From the NCBI RefSeq assembly GCF_013299185.1, contig NZ_JAAFKG010000003.1:124001-188000 (forward strand): 64,000 bases of DNA, given 5' to 3'. The number at the start of each line of letters is the position of its first letter. Within the stretch, counting starts at the first letter, position 1. Below are positions 57,063 to 64,000 of the stretch, one piece after another. The notes beneath the pieces are model-generated. The model was not told the DNA's origin. It made no database searches and saw nothing but the letters and a program-made list of their open reading frames with translations. Both the position numbers and the translations under genes were made by a program. The stretch comes from Microcoleus sp. bin48.metabat.b7b8b9.023 (GTDB lineage: Bacteria; Cyanobacteriota; Cyanobacteriia; Cyanobacteriales; Microcoleaceae).

Positions 57063-57136
57063 GGCGAATGATGGGAATTGAACCCACGAATGGTGGTACC
57101 ACAAACCACTGCCTTAACCACTTGGCTACACTCGCC
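57063..57136 (-). tRNA. tRNA-His (GTG)
   Basis: Read on the minus strand from G-1 at 57136. The acceptor stem GCGAGTG pairs with CATTCGC, the D arm is GCCAAGTGGTTAAGGC, and the anticodon stem GTGGT/ACCAC has loop TTGTGGT giving anticodon GTG. The T arm is GTGGGTTCAATTCCCAT and the discriminator is C. The extra G-1 opposite C73 is the histidine identity element. CCA is not encoded. Confidence 0.96.
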
Positions 57137-57769
57137 ATAACGTTTTTAACTATAACATAACATCTCAGCACAAGTCTAGGGGTAAAGCAAAAAAATTTCA
57201 AAATATTTTTCAGCCTCCCTAAACCGATCGCATCAATTGTGCCTGAAATTCAGCGCACAGCCAGAGTTTAGCACAATTTTCGATTTGGGCGATCGCGCAA
57301 TAAAATTGGTTCGTAGTGCGGGCTTGAGCCCGCATAATGCGGACTGAAGTCCGCACTACGAACCGCACTACGAACTTTCATTACCCGACAGCATCTAAGT
57401 CCTGGACGCAAGTGTCACAATACTTAAAGATTTTTTGAGGTATGTTGTGGCGCCAAGAGTGAAGACAGCGCAACCGCATACCTTTTGTTAATGTGACAGT
57501 TGCGTCTCGGAATGTAAATGAAACGCCCGCGCAGCAAGCTGTCGCGCGCCCGGATCTGTGTCAGCTTGGGGCGCCGTGCACATTGTATAACATCGCGATC
57601 GGGCCCAGCGGAATAGAATAGCCTTATATCCATGTGTGCGTCTATTGTCAACTAATTTTCTTCTCTTATCTCTCTTCCTTCGCCCCGCGAAGCAAGGAGA
57701 CTATGAAAGCGGTGCATTTAAAAAACTTCTTCACAATCCAAAATCTCAAATATAAAATCTCAAATCCCT
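57137..57769. other. Intergenic region between tRNA-His and a kinase gene
   Basis: It holds a GCGGACTGAAGTCCGCACTA/GTAGTGCGGGCTTGAGCCCG repeat cluster (57308-57372) and TATAAAATCTCAAAT heptamer-like units just before the kinase start. An open minus-strand frame at 57424-57651 has no family features and is not called. Confidence 0.5.
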
Positions 57770-59281
57770 ATGAGCTACTGTATTAACCCAGAATGTCAAA
57801 ATCCCGAAAATTCACCCACAGAAAAACTTTGCTTGAACTGCGGCTTTAACCTATTGTTGAGACAGCGGTATCGCCCGATTAAACTCTTAGGAAGAGGTGG
57901 ATTTGGCAAAACTTTCCTCGCCATTGATGAAGACATCCCCTCGCAACCGCGCTGTGCCCTCAAGCAATTTTATTTTCGCGATCGCGATCCAGTAATTTTC
58001 AACAAAGCCCTTGAATTATTCCACCAAGAAGCCGTCCGTTTAGACGAACTGGGAAAACACGAGCAAATTCCCACTTTATTAGCTGCATTTGAACAAGAAG
58101 GTCATATTTATTTAGTTCAAGAGTTTATAGACGGGCCGACTCTCAAAGAAGAATTAGACCAAAGTGTCTGCGATGAAAATCAAATTTGGCAAGTCCTGCA
58201 AGACTTATTGCCCGTGTTGCAATTCATCCACGACAAGCGCGTCATTCACCGCGACATCAAACCTGAAAATATTATCCGCCGCCAGTCGGACAACAAACTC
58301 GTATTGATCGATTTCGGCATTGCCAAACTGCTGACTGATTCAGCTATACTCCGTTCAGCAACGCTGATCGGGAGTCAAGATTATATAGCTCCCGAACAAA
58401 TGCGCGGTAAAGTATTTCCTGCTAGCGACCTTTACAGTTTAGGTGTTACTTGCATTCGCCTGATGACGCAAGTTCCGCCGTTGGATATGTACGACTGTAA
58501 AACCGAGCGCTGGTGGTGGCGCGAGTTTCTCCCCAAAGGCACGAGTATTAGCGCCGAGTTAGGTGAGATTTTGGATAAATTGCTGGAAACTCATCTTTGT
58601 GGGCGCTACAGTTTTGCGGCGGAAGTTTTGCAAGATATCAATGCAGTTTTAGAGATTCGCCAGCAAAATTTGGTTATGCCGAAAAAGCCGATCGCCCAAA
58701 CTGTGATTAATACCGATAACTCACCTGATTTCAAAGCCCTGCCAACTCCTGAGCCTACGATTTTACCGACCAAAACCACCGCCAATTCCGCAGAAACTTT
58801 GTCCTTATCAAGGATTTCAAATCTCGAACTGACCCTACTTTCTGTCAGGGGAGTTGATTATACCAAACTGCGGAATTTTTTGTCAAGTAAAAAGTGGAAA
58901 GAAGCCGATCGCGAAACTTGGGCCGTGATGTGTCAATCTCTGTCGCTGACACCGGGAATTCAGCTAGAAATCAGCCAAATTTACAAGTTACCATGCGAAG
59001 ATTTGCAAATAGTCGATCGCCTGTGGCTGCACTACAGTCAAGGTCGGTTTGGCTTCAGCGTCCAAAAGGAAATCTACGAAAGCGTTAAGGGAGATTATGT
59101 CAGATTTTGCGATCGGGTAAACTGGCCAACCTACAATTCAACTACCAGTCCAGGAAAACTTAAATTTACTCAGCAAGCACCAATTGGACACCTCCCATCT
59201 CGCAGTTGGGTAGGCGGCATTCAGTGGCTGCGACATCTCGATGCCCTGTCAGCAAAATTAACCGAGTGCGACAACAATTGA
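57770..59281 (+). CDS. Ser/Thr kinase with zinc ribbon and C-terminal GUN4 domain
   Basis: 503 residues. An N-terminal four-Cys ribbon (YCINPECQNPEN...KLCLNCGF, about 3-25) is followed by a Hanks kinase domain (about 34-300: LLGRGGFGKTFLAID, CALKQFYFRD, VIHRDIKPENIIRRQ, VLIDFGIAKL, GSQDYIAPEQMRGKVFPASD). A short linker then leads to a GUN4-like domain (about 350-495: GVDYTKLRNFLSSKKWKEAD, QIVDRLWLHYSQGRFGFSVQ, GDYVRFCDRVNW). GUN4 binds Mg-chelatase porphyrins and stimulates chlorophyll synthesis. The fusion suggests a kinase regulated by tetrapyrrole or a similar ligand, which is inference. All kinase catalytic residues are present. Confidence 0.9.
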   Translation: MSYCINPECQNPENSPTEKLCLNCGFNLLLRQRYRPIKLLGRGGFGKTFLAIDEDIPSQPRCALKQFYFRDRDPVIFNKALELFHQEAVRLDELGKHEQIPTLLAAFEQEGHIYLVQEFIDGPTLKEELDQSVCDENQIWQVLQDLLPVLQFIHDKRVIHRDIKPENIIRRQSDNKLVLIDFGIAKLLTDSAILRSATLIGSQDYIAPEQMRGKVFPASDLYSLGVTCIRLMTQVPPLDMYDCKTERWWWREFLPKGTSISAELGEILDKLLETHLCGRYSFAAEVLQDINAVLEIRQQNLVMPKKPIAQTVINTDNSPDFKALPTPEPTILPTKTTANSAETLSLSRISNLELTLLSVRGVDYTKLRNFLSSKKWKEADRETWAVMCQSLSLTPGIQLEISQIYKLPCEDLQIVDRLWLHYSQGRFGFSVQKEIYESVKGDYVRFCDRVNWPTYNSTTSPGKLKFTQQAPIGHLPSRSWVGGIQWLRHLDALSAKLTECDNN

Positions 59282-59282
59282 T

Positions 59283-59390
59283 ATTTGACAGTTGACAGTT
59301 GACAGTTGACAGTTGACAGTTGACTAATAACTAGCAACTAATAACTAGCAACTAATGACTAATGACTAATGACCAATGACCAATGACTTC
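59283..59390. repeat. TTGACAG and ACTAATA/ACTAGCA repeats
   Basis: Six TTGACAG units are followed by AACTAATAACTAGC and AATGACCAATG units. The following 160 bp is leader of the manganese-catalase-like gene. Confidence 0.85.
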
Positions 59391-59552
59391 TACTTAACTC
59401 TACCTGAAAGCAGAGAAATTGGTTCCCCTAGATGTATCCAGCGACCGAGGTTCAGTGCGATCGCTTGTCGCACAATGGATGCTGAAGGTAAACACAGATA
59501 CAGTCGGAAATCTGACGACTGTAACAACCGAACTAAAGAGAGGTATCGATCG

Positions 59553-60236
59553 ATGTTTTTTCACAAAAAGCAACTAATGTCTGCGGTAACAGTAGACGAA
59601 GCCAACCCCCGTTTTGCCCAACTGCTGCTAGAACAGTTTGGCGGAGCAACCGGAGAACTGACAGCAGCTTTGCAATACTGGGTGCAGTCCTTTCACTGTG
59701 AAAATGCAGAGATTAAGGATATGCTTCAAGATATTGCGATCGAAGAATTCAGCCACTTAGAAATGGTGGGCAAACTGATCGAAGCTCACACCAAAAACGT
59801 TGACCAAACAGAAGCTTACAAAAGCACTTTGTTTGCAGTCAGAGGTGTAGGCCCGCACTTGTTAGATAGCCAAGGTCAAGCTTGGACGGGGGCTTACGTC
59901 AACGAAGGCGGCGATGTTGTCCGCGATTTGCGCGCTAATATCGGTGCGGAAGCAGGAGCTCGCCAAACCTACGAAGCATTGATTGAACTAGCGCCGGATG
60001 CGGGAACGAAAAAGACGCTGCACTTCTTGTTGACTCGGGAAATTTCCCACACTCAAATGTTCATGAATGCCCTACAATCTATGGGCAAACTTACCGATCC
60101 GTTCTTCGGAAATATCCAGCCAGATTCAACAGTAGATTTGTTCTTTAACTTGTCCGGCGATGCCAAAGACCAACCAAATGCTTTGAACTCTGAACCTAAT
60201 TTCAAGTATATCGCCGAGCCGGCTCCCCAAGGTTAA
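59553..60236 (+). CDS. Manganese-catalase-like ferritin-fold protein
   Basis: 227 residues from ATG 59553 (MFFHKKQLMSAVTVDEANPR), preferred because AGAGAGG stands about 8 nt upstream and the family starts this way; the longer frame from 59376 runs through repeats. The di-metal four-helix bundle ligands are visible: Glu in GGATGELTAALQYW, Glu and His in IAIEEFSHLEMVG, Glu in NIGAEAGARQTYEAL, and Glu/His in TREISHTQMFMNAL. Manganese catalases split H2O2 without haem; members of this cyanobacterial group may be catalases or related stress proteins. Confidence 0.88.
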   Translation: MFFHKKQLMSAVTVDEANPRFAQLLLEQFGGATGELTAALQYWVQSFHCENAEIKDMLQDIAIEEFSHLEMVGKLIEAHTKNVDQTEAYKSTLFAVRGVGPHLLDSQGQAWTGAYVNEGGDVVRDLRANIGAEAGARQTYEALIELAPDAGTKKTLHFLLTREISHTQMFMNALQSMGKLTDPFFGNIQPDSTVDLFFNLSGDAKDQPNALNSEPNFKYIAEPAPQG

Positions 60237-60261
60237 TTAGAATATCCGGAAACCTATATCC

Positions 60262-60412
60262 CAATACGCTTCAGATAAGACCGATCCCCCCTTAGCTTGC
60301 CCCCTACTCCCCCTTAAAAAAGGGGGAACAAGAAGTCGCTCAAAGTCCCCCGACTATTCGGGGGATTTAGGGGGATCTCCGGGGAATTAACAGTGTTAAC
60401 TGAGCCGTATTG
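60262..60412. mobile_element. MITE-like element with CAATACG ends and a GGATCCCCCC core
   Basis: Ends CAATACGCTTCAG and CTGAGCCGTATTG are inverted. The core contains GATCCCCCCTTAGC...GGGGGATTTAGGGGGATC. The ends are similar to those of the 333-bp MITE at 12052-12384. Confidence 0.7.
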
Positions 60413-60416
60413 ACTT

Positions 60417-60449
60417 ATATCCCCGACTTCTCTAAGAAGTCGGGGATAT
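60417..60449. repeat. Perfect 15-bp hairpin ATATCCCCGACTTCT
   Basis: Arms ATATCCCCGACTTCT and AGAAGTCGGGGATAT have a 3-nt loop. It could terminate transcription of the upstream gene, but there is no T run. Confidence 0.85.
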
Positions 60450-60529
60450 CACTGTTATGTTTTTTAGGAATTTAGGCTCCCAGATGTTAAAATTATTCAA
60501 CATCATCGAACATTAAGCTCAAATCCATA

Positions 60530-61270
60530 TTGAAATTGCGATCGACTTACCTATTAGTTTCTCACGGCAGCCGCGACCCCAGACCGCAAGTAGCTTTGGA
60601 AAACCTGGCTCAACTGCTGTCTGATAATTTGGCCCACTCCTTTCCCGCAGTCGCCACCGCCACCCTAGAACTCGGCCCCGCGCCACTCCACGAACAAATT
60701 TGCAGTTTTGGCGATCGTACCATGTCCCTAGGATTTACTCAATTGCAAATCCTGCCCGTATTTTTATTACCGGGAGTGCACGTCGCCGAAGACATCCCCG
60801 CAGAGGTGGAAATTGCCCAGAAAACTTTTGGTTCCCGGTTAAAAATTGAAGTGCGCCCGCATTTAGGTTCCCAAGTAGCAGGATTAACAAACTTGCTACA
60901 AACTCAGATGCAAGAGCTAGCTTTTGTCCCCAATTTGCTATCCCCAAAATGGATTGTACTATCTCACGGCAGCCGCCGCCCAGGAGGTAACTCGACATTT
61001 GAACAAATCGCCAGCCAACTCGGTGCCGAGACTGCTTATTGGTCGGTAAAGCCGAGTTTGGAAGAACGAATTGACAGTTTAGTTCGTGATGGACAGCAGC
61101 AAATAGGAATTGTGCCATACTTCTTATTTAATGGAGGAATTACAGATGCGATCGCCAAAAATGTCGAGCAGCTACAGCAGCAATTTCCCACGGCAGAACT
61201 TCATCTCGCAAATCCTCTAGGCGCCAGTGTAGAATTAGCAGACTTAATTCGGGATTTAATTCACAAATGA
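60530..61270 (+). CDS. cbiX: Sirohydrochlorin chelatase (CbiX/SirB family)
   Basis: 246 residues with TTG start (MKLRSTYLLVSHGSRDPRPQ). The protein has two homologous CbiX halves with active-site His in LVSHGSRDPR and VLSHGSRRPGG, and the metal-binding HV in LLPGVHVAEDIP. It inserts iron (siroheme) or cobalt (cobalamin) into sirohydrochlorin. The stop overlaps an ATG of the cobA frame (ATGA), and cobA makes precorrin-2, the step before it, so the pair forms a siroheme/cobalamin branch operon. Confidence 0.88.
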   Translation: MKLRSTYLLVSHGSRDPRPQVALENLAQLLSDNLAHSFPAVATATLELGPAPLHEQICSFGDRTMSLGFTQLQILPVFLLPGVHVAEDIPAEVEIAQKTFGSRLKIEVRPHLGSQVAGLTNLLQTQMQELAFVPNLLSPKWIVLSHGSRRPGGNSTFEQIASQLGAETAYWSVKPSLEERIDSLVRDGQQQIGIVPYFLFNGGITDAIAKNVEQLQQQFPTAELHLANPLGASVELADLIRDLIHK

Positions 61271-61308
61271 ATCGCAAAGACACAGAAGAGGTCAAGGAAG
61301 CAAGAAAA

Positions 61309-62112
61309 ATGTCTTTAGGTAAAGTGTATTTAGTAGGTGCAGGCCCCGGAGATCCGGGTTTAATGACTTTGAAGGGAAAAGCGCTGTTAGAGTGCGCGGA
61401 TGTGGTGATTTACGATGCTTTAGTCAGCCCTCAAATTTTGGCAGTCATCAACCCCCAAGCAGAACGAATTGATGCCGGGAAACGCAAAGGCCGCCACTCG
61501 TTAATGCAGGACGAAACTACTCAGTTAATGATAGACAAAGCTCAAGATAATGCGATCGTAGTTCGTCTCAAAGGCGGCGATCCGTTTATTTTTGGGCGCG
61601 GCGGCGAAGAAATGGAAGATTTGGTGAAAGCTAGAGTTGCGGTGGAAGTTGTACCCGGTGTCACTTCTGGAATTGCGGCCGCAGCCTATGCGGGAATTCC
61701 TCTGACGCATCGATCGTACAGTTCGTCAGTCACTTTTGTCACCGGCCACGAATCAGCCGGAAAATATCGCCCGGAGGTTAACTGGCAGGCGATCGCCCGC
61801 GGCTCCGAAACCATTGTAGTATACATGGGAATCCACAATTTGCCTCACATTATCGGCGAGCTCACAGCAGCCGAATTGAGCGCAGAAACGCCCGTAGCCT
61901 TGGTGCGCTGGGGAACGCGGCCGGAACAAGAAGAATTGATCGGCACTTTGAGTACAATTGTAGAGCAAGTTGAGGCGACTGGATTTGCAGCCCCGGCGAT
62001 CGCGGTAATCGGAAATGTCGTCAATTTGCACTCTATATTGTCTGGCTGTCGGCCATCTCAGACGGCGGTTGAAACCGCACCTACACAAACGATTTCTGCC
62101 TCCGCAGACTGA
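61309..62112 (+). CDS. cobA: Uroporphyrinogen-III C-methyltransferase
   Basis: 267 residues from ATG 61309 (MSLGKVYLVGAGPGDPGLMT) with AAGGAAG upstream; an ATG at 61267 overlapping the cbiX stop would add 14 unconserved residues. AdoMet-dependent tetrapyrrole methylase: VGAGPGDPGLMTLKG, YDALVSPQIL, VRLKGGDPFIFGRGGEEMED, VVPGVTSGIAAAAYAGIPLT, and TFVTGHESAGKY. It converts uroporphyrinogen III to precorrin-2. Single-domain length, without the CysG or HemD fusions. Confidence 0.93.
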   Translation: MSLGKVYLVGAGPGDPGLMTLKGKALLECADVVIYDALVSPQILAVINPQAERIDAGKRKGRHSLMQDETTQLMIDKAQDNAIVVRLKGGDPFIFGRGGEEMEDLVKARVAVEVVPGVTSGIAAAAYAGIPLTHRSYSSSVTFVTGHESAGKYRPEVNWQAIARGSETIVVYMGIHNLPHIIGELTAAELSAETPVALVRWGTRPEQEELIGTLSTIVEQVEATGFAAPAIAVIGNVVNLHSILSGCRPSQTAVETAPTQTISASAD

Positions 62113-62145
62113 AAAAAATAAATTAAATCTAACCATCTTTGTCTT

Positions 62146-62168
62146 GAACCCGCGGAGGCGGGTTTTGT
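62146..62168 (+). terminator. Terminator-like hairpin after cobA
   Basis: AACCCGC and GCGGGTT form a 7-bp stem around GGAG, followed by TTGT. It lies about 35 bp after the cobA stop. Confidence 0.55.
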
Positions 62169-62214
62169 CTGTGTAGACGCGGTTTCTAACCGCCGTGTTT
62201 TCGTATATACCCGG

Positions 62215-62260
62215 TGAGGACTTAGGATAAGAAGGACTAAAGTCCTCACTACAAACCTAT
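62215..62260. repeat. GAGGACTT/AAGTCCTC repeat
   Basis: GGTGAGGACTTAGG and GGACTAAAGTCCTCACTACA belong to the same intergenic family as at 3560-3804. Confidence 0.7.
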
Positions 62261-62262
62261 TT

Positions 62263-64000
62263 TCAACGCGCCACCTGCCGCATATATTCCCCCCACAACT
62301 GAGCCGCATTTGCACTACCTCCGCCAGTCGGAGAATTATCGTCATTTCCCAACCAAACTCCTGTCACCAGTTGCTGGCTGGGAATATAACCGACAAACCA
62401 CAAATCTTTATTGTCATTAGTCGTGCCTGTTTTTCCAGCTTCTCCCAAGCCCAAAGCAGCACTGCTGCCCGTACCTCCTCGGACAACTCCTTGCAGCATA
62501 TCAGTCATCGTATCCGCGACGCCTTCAGAAACTAATTGTCGGTTGGCAATCCCATCTTTTTGATAGTCATAAATCACCCGACAACTTTTAAAATCATTGC
62601 GATTTTTGCAATCGCTGCTATCAATAATTCGCTTGATTACGTGGGGGCGATTACCCAAACCTCGGTTAGCTAAAACCCCGAATGCACCAGTCAATTGTAA
62701 TACATTGACTTCACTTTCACCTAATACTAAACCAGGGGAAGAACGCAGGGGAGATGTAATTCCCAAACGTCTCGCCATTCCTACTACATTGTCTAAGCCG
62801 ACATCTTGCGCGACTCTCAAAGCAATGGGATTTTCCGACTGTGCTAAACCCCGATACATATCAGCACTACCGCTGGTTCTGGCGCAGCCGTTATAACTTT
62901 GTCCGCCCCAAGAAAGCGGCTCACAAGAATAAGTCTTACTGGGTGGGATTCCGCTTTCTAGGGCGGCTGCATAGGTGAAAATCTTAAATGTAGAACCGGG
63001 CTGTCTCAATGCTTGCGTTGCCCGATTAAACTGACTTTGCAAGTAATCTACGCCCCCAACTAATGCTAAGACTTCCCCGGTTGTAGAATTGAGAGTTACT
63101 ACAGCTCCTTGAGAAAAACCTGCATTCGCTCCGGCATTTTCTACGGCATTTTTGAGGGAAGATTCAGCTACTTTTTGCAGGCCGGGATTTAAGCCTGTTT
63201 CTACAATAAAATTGCCTTCTCTGGCTAACTGCTCCCCCAGCAAAAACTCCAATTCGTCAAATACATAATTGTAGAAATAAGGCGCGATCGTACTTTGCAG
63301 GTATTGGCGGGCTTTGGGATTGATGTCAATTCGCGATCGCCTCGCGCGATCGGCTTCTTCCTGAGAAACCGTCCCCATGGCGCGCATTCGTTCGATTACT
63401 CGATCGCGATACTGCACCGCCAACTGATAATTTTGAATCGGATTAAAACTGTTTGGCCCGGGCAAAATCCCCGCCAAAGTCGCCGCCTCCGATAAAGTCA
63501 AATCCTTCGCCGACTTGGCAAAATAAAATCGAGACGCATCCTCAAAACCGTAGAGGTCAATTCCCAAAAACACGCGATTTAAATAAGTCAGCAACAGCTC
63601 ATCTTTGCTGTAATAACTCTCCAGTTTCAAAGCAACTACTGCTTCCCGGAATTTGCGTCCGCCCGAATCTTGAGTACCTACATAATCTCGAAACAAACTC
63701 CGGGCTAACTGCTGCGTCAGAGTGCTGCCGCCTTCGCGAATTCCTCCCCCGCGAACGTTGGTTAAAAGTGCTCGCAAAACACCGATCGGATCTACGCCCA
63801 AATGCCAATTGTAGCGGCTGTCTTCCGAAGCAAGTACCGCCTTGGATAAATAAGGCGAAAAATCCTGCAATTGCTTCAATTCTAAGTGAGCGTTATTCTG
63901 AGGGGGACGCAGCGGAGTTTGTCCGTCGCGGGCGTAAACAATCACGGGGCCGTTGATACTTCTGGGTAGAGGCCGCACTTGAAACTTGGTCGATTCAACA
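62263..64000 (-). CDS. Class A penicillin-binding protein (partial, 5' end outside window)
   Basis: At least 578 residues visible; the frame stays open to the window edge, so the N-terminal membrane anchor is missing. The GT51 glycosyltransferase part contains the catalytic Glu in LASEDSRYNWHLGVDPIGVL, GGSTLTQQLARSLF and LLTYLNRVFLG. The transpeptidase part has the active-site Ser in RQPGSTFKIFTYAAALESGI (STFK), SEN in AQSENPIALRVA, and KTG in EAGKTGTTNDNKDLWFVGY. It builds and cross-links peptidoglycan on the periplasmic side. Sequence order and motifs are complete for both domains. Confidence 0.92.
   Translation of the reverse strand, partial: VESTKFQVRPLPRSINGPVIVYARDGQTPLRPPQNNAHLELKQLQDFSPYLSKAVLASEDSRYNWHLGVDPIGVLRALLTNVRGGGIREGGSTLTQQLARSLFRDYVGTQDSGGRKFREAVVALKLESYYSKDELLLTYLNRVFLGIDLYGFEDASRFYFAKSAKDLTLSEAATLAGILPGPNSFNPIQNYQLAVQYRDRVIERMRAMGTVSQEEADRARRSRIDINPKARQYLQSTIAPYFYNYVFDELEFLLGEQLAREGNFIVETGLNPGLQKVAESSLKNAVENAGANAGFSQGAVVTLNSTTGEVLALVGGVDYLQSQFNRATQALRQPGSTFKIFTYAAALESGIPPSKTYSCEPLSWGGQSYNGCARTSGSADMYRGLAQSENPIALRVAQDVGLDNVVGMARRLGITSPLRSSPGLVLGESEVNVLQLTGAFGVLANRGLGNRPHVIKRIIDSSDCKNRNDFKSCRVIYDYQKDGIANRQLVSEGVADTMTDMLQGVVRGGTGSSAALGLGEAGKTGTTNDNKDLWFVGYIPSQQLVTGVWLGNDDNSPTGGGSANAAQLWGEYMRQVAR

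Noticed and set aside
57424-57651. 75-residue minus frame before the kinase-GUN4 gene
   Set aside because: No family features or ribosome site; the frame is probably by chance.

Overview
The window comes from a filamentous cyanobacterium, most likely of the Oscillatoriales (Microcoleus/Oscillatoria type). This is inferred from several things. The HIP1 palindrome GCGATCGC is frequent in coding and non-coding DNA. Cyanobacterial families are present (Ycf33/DUF751, DUF3155, complex C cofactor assembly subunit, kinase-GUN4 fusion, AAA_35 proteins, DUF3747-SLH protein, CHAT protein with a secretion domain). Seven-base tandem repeats (TGACAGT, GCCCAAT, TTTTAGA types) fill many gene ends. There is no rRNA and no CRISPR array; one tRNA (His, GTG) was found.

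Left part (1-23 kb). This is a mobile-element graveyard mixed with chromosomal genes. It holds a broken DUF433/DUF5615 toxin-antitoxin pair, a decayed ISAzo13 element inserted in a tnpB fragment, and a block of small envelope/stress genes (DsbA-like lipoprotein, CsbD protein and others). A large hybrid histidine kinase with a urea/amide-binding-protein-like sensor follows. Then come a complete ISL3 element with an 8-bp target duplication, an IS4-type transposase relic carrying a 333-bp MITE, a Dam-type methylase, Ycf33, a PadR regulator, an intact tnpB, a complex C assembly protein, DUF3155, a frameshifted tnpB and a GAF histidine kinase.

Middle part (23-38 kb). An HD-domain hydrolase is followed by an accessory signalling cluster: a TIR-AAA_35 protein, a DUF4058 protein, a disrupted rusA, an unknown gene, and an AAA_35 protein carrying four GAF domains. 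A 1625-residue protein joining a two-partner-secretion domain to a CHAT protease lies convergent to it. The two AAA_35 proteins are the best candidates here for a poorly described signalling or defence system.

Right part (38-64 kb). Mostly housekeeping genes: an FAD oxidoreductase truncated before its usual SelD partner domain and invaded in frame by a heptamer repeat, a GHL10-type glycosidase-like protein, aldo/keto reductase, M20 amidohydrolase, bioD, two Ser/Thr kinases, a YqeY protein, prs, an SLH protein, an SF1 helicase with an overlapping accessory gene, tRNA-His, a manganese-catalase-like protein, a cbiX-cobA siroheme pair and a class A penicillin-binding protein that runs off the right edge. 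Intergenic DNA throughout is dominated by MITE-like inverted repeats, several nested or flanked by target duplications, and by the 'gaggacTTCAGTCCtc' repeat family, which twice appears to have duplicated the 3' ends of neighbouring genes.
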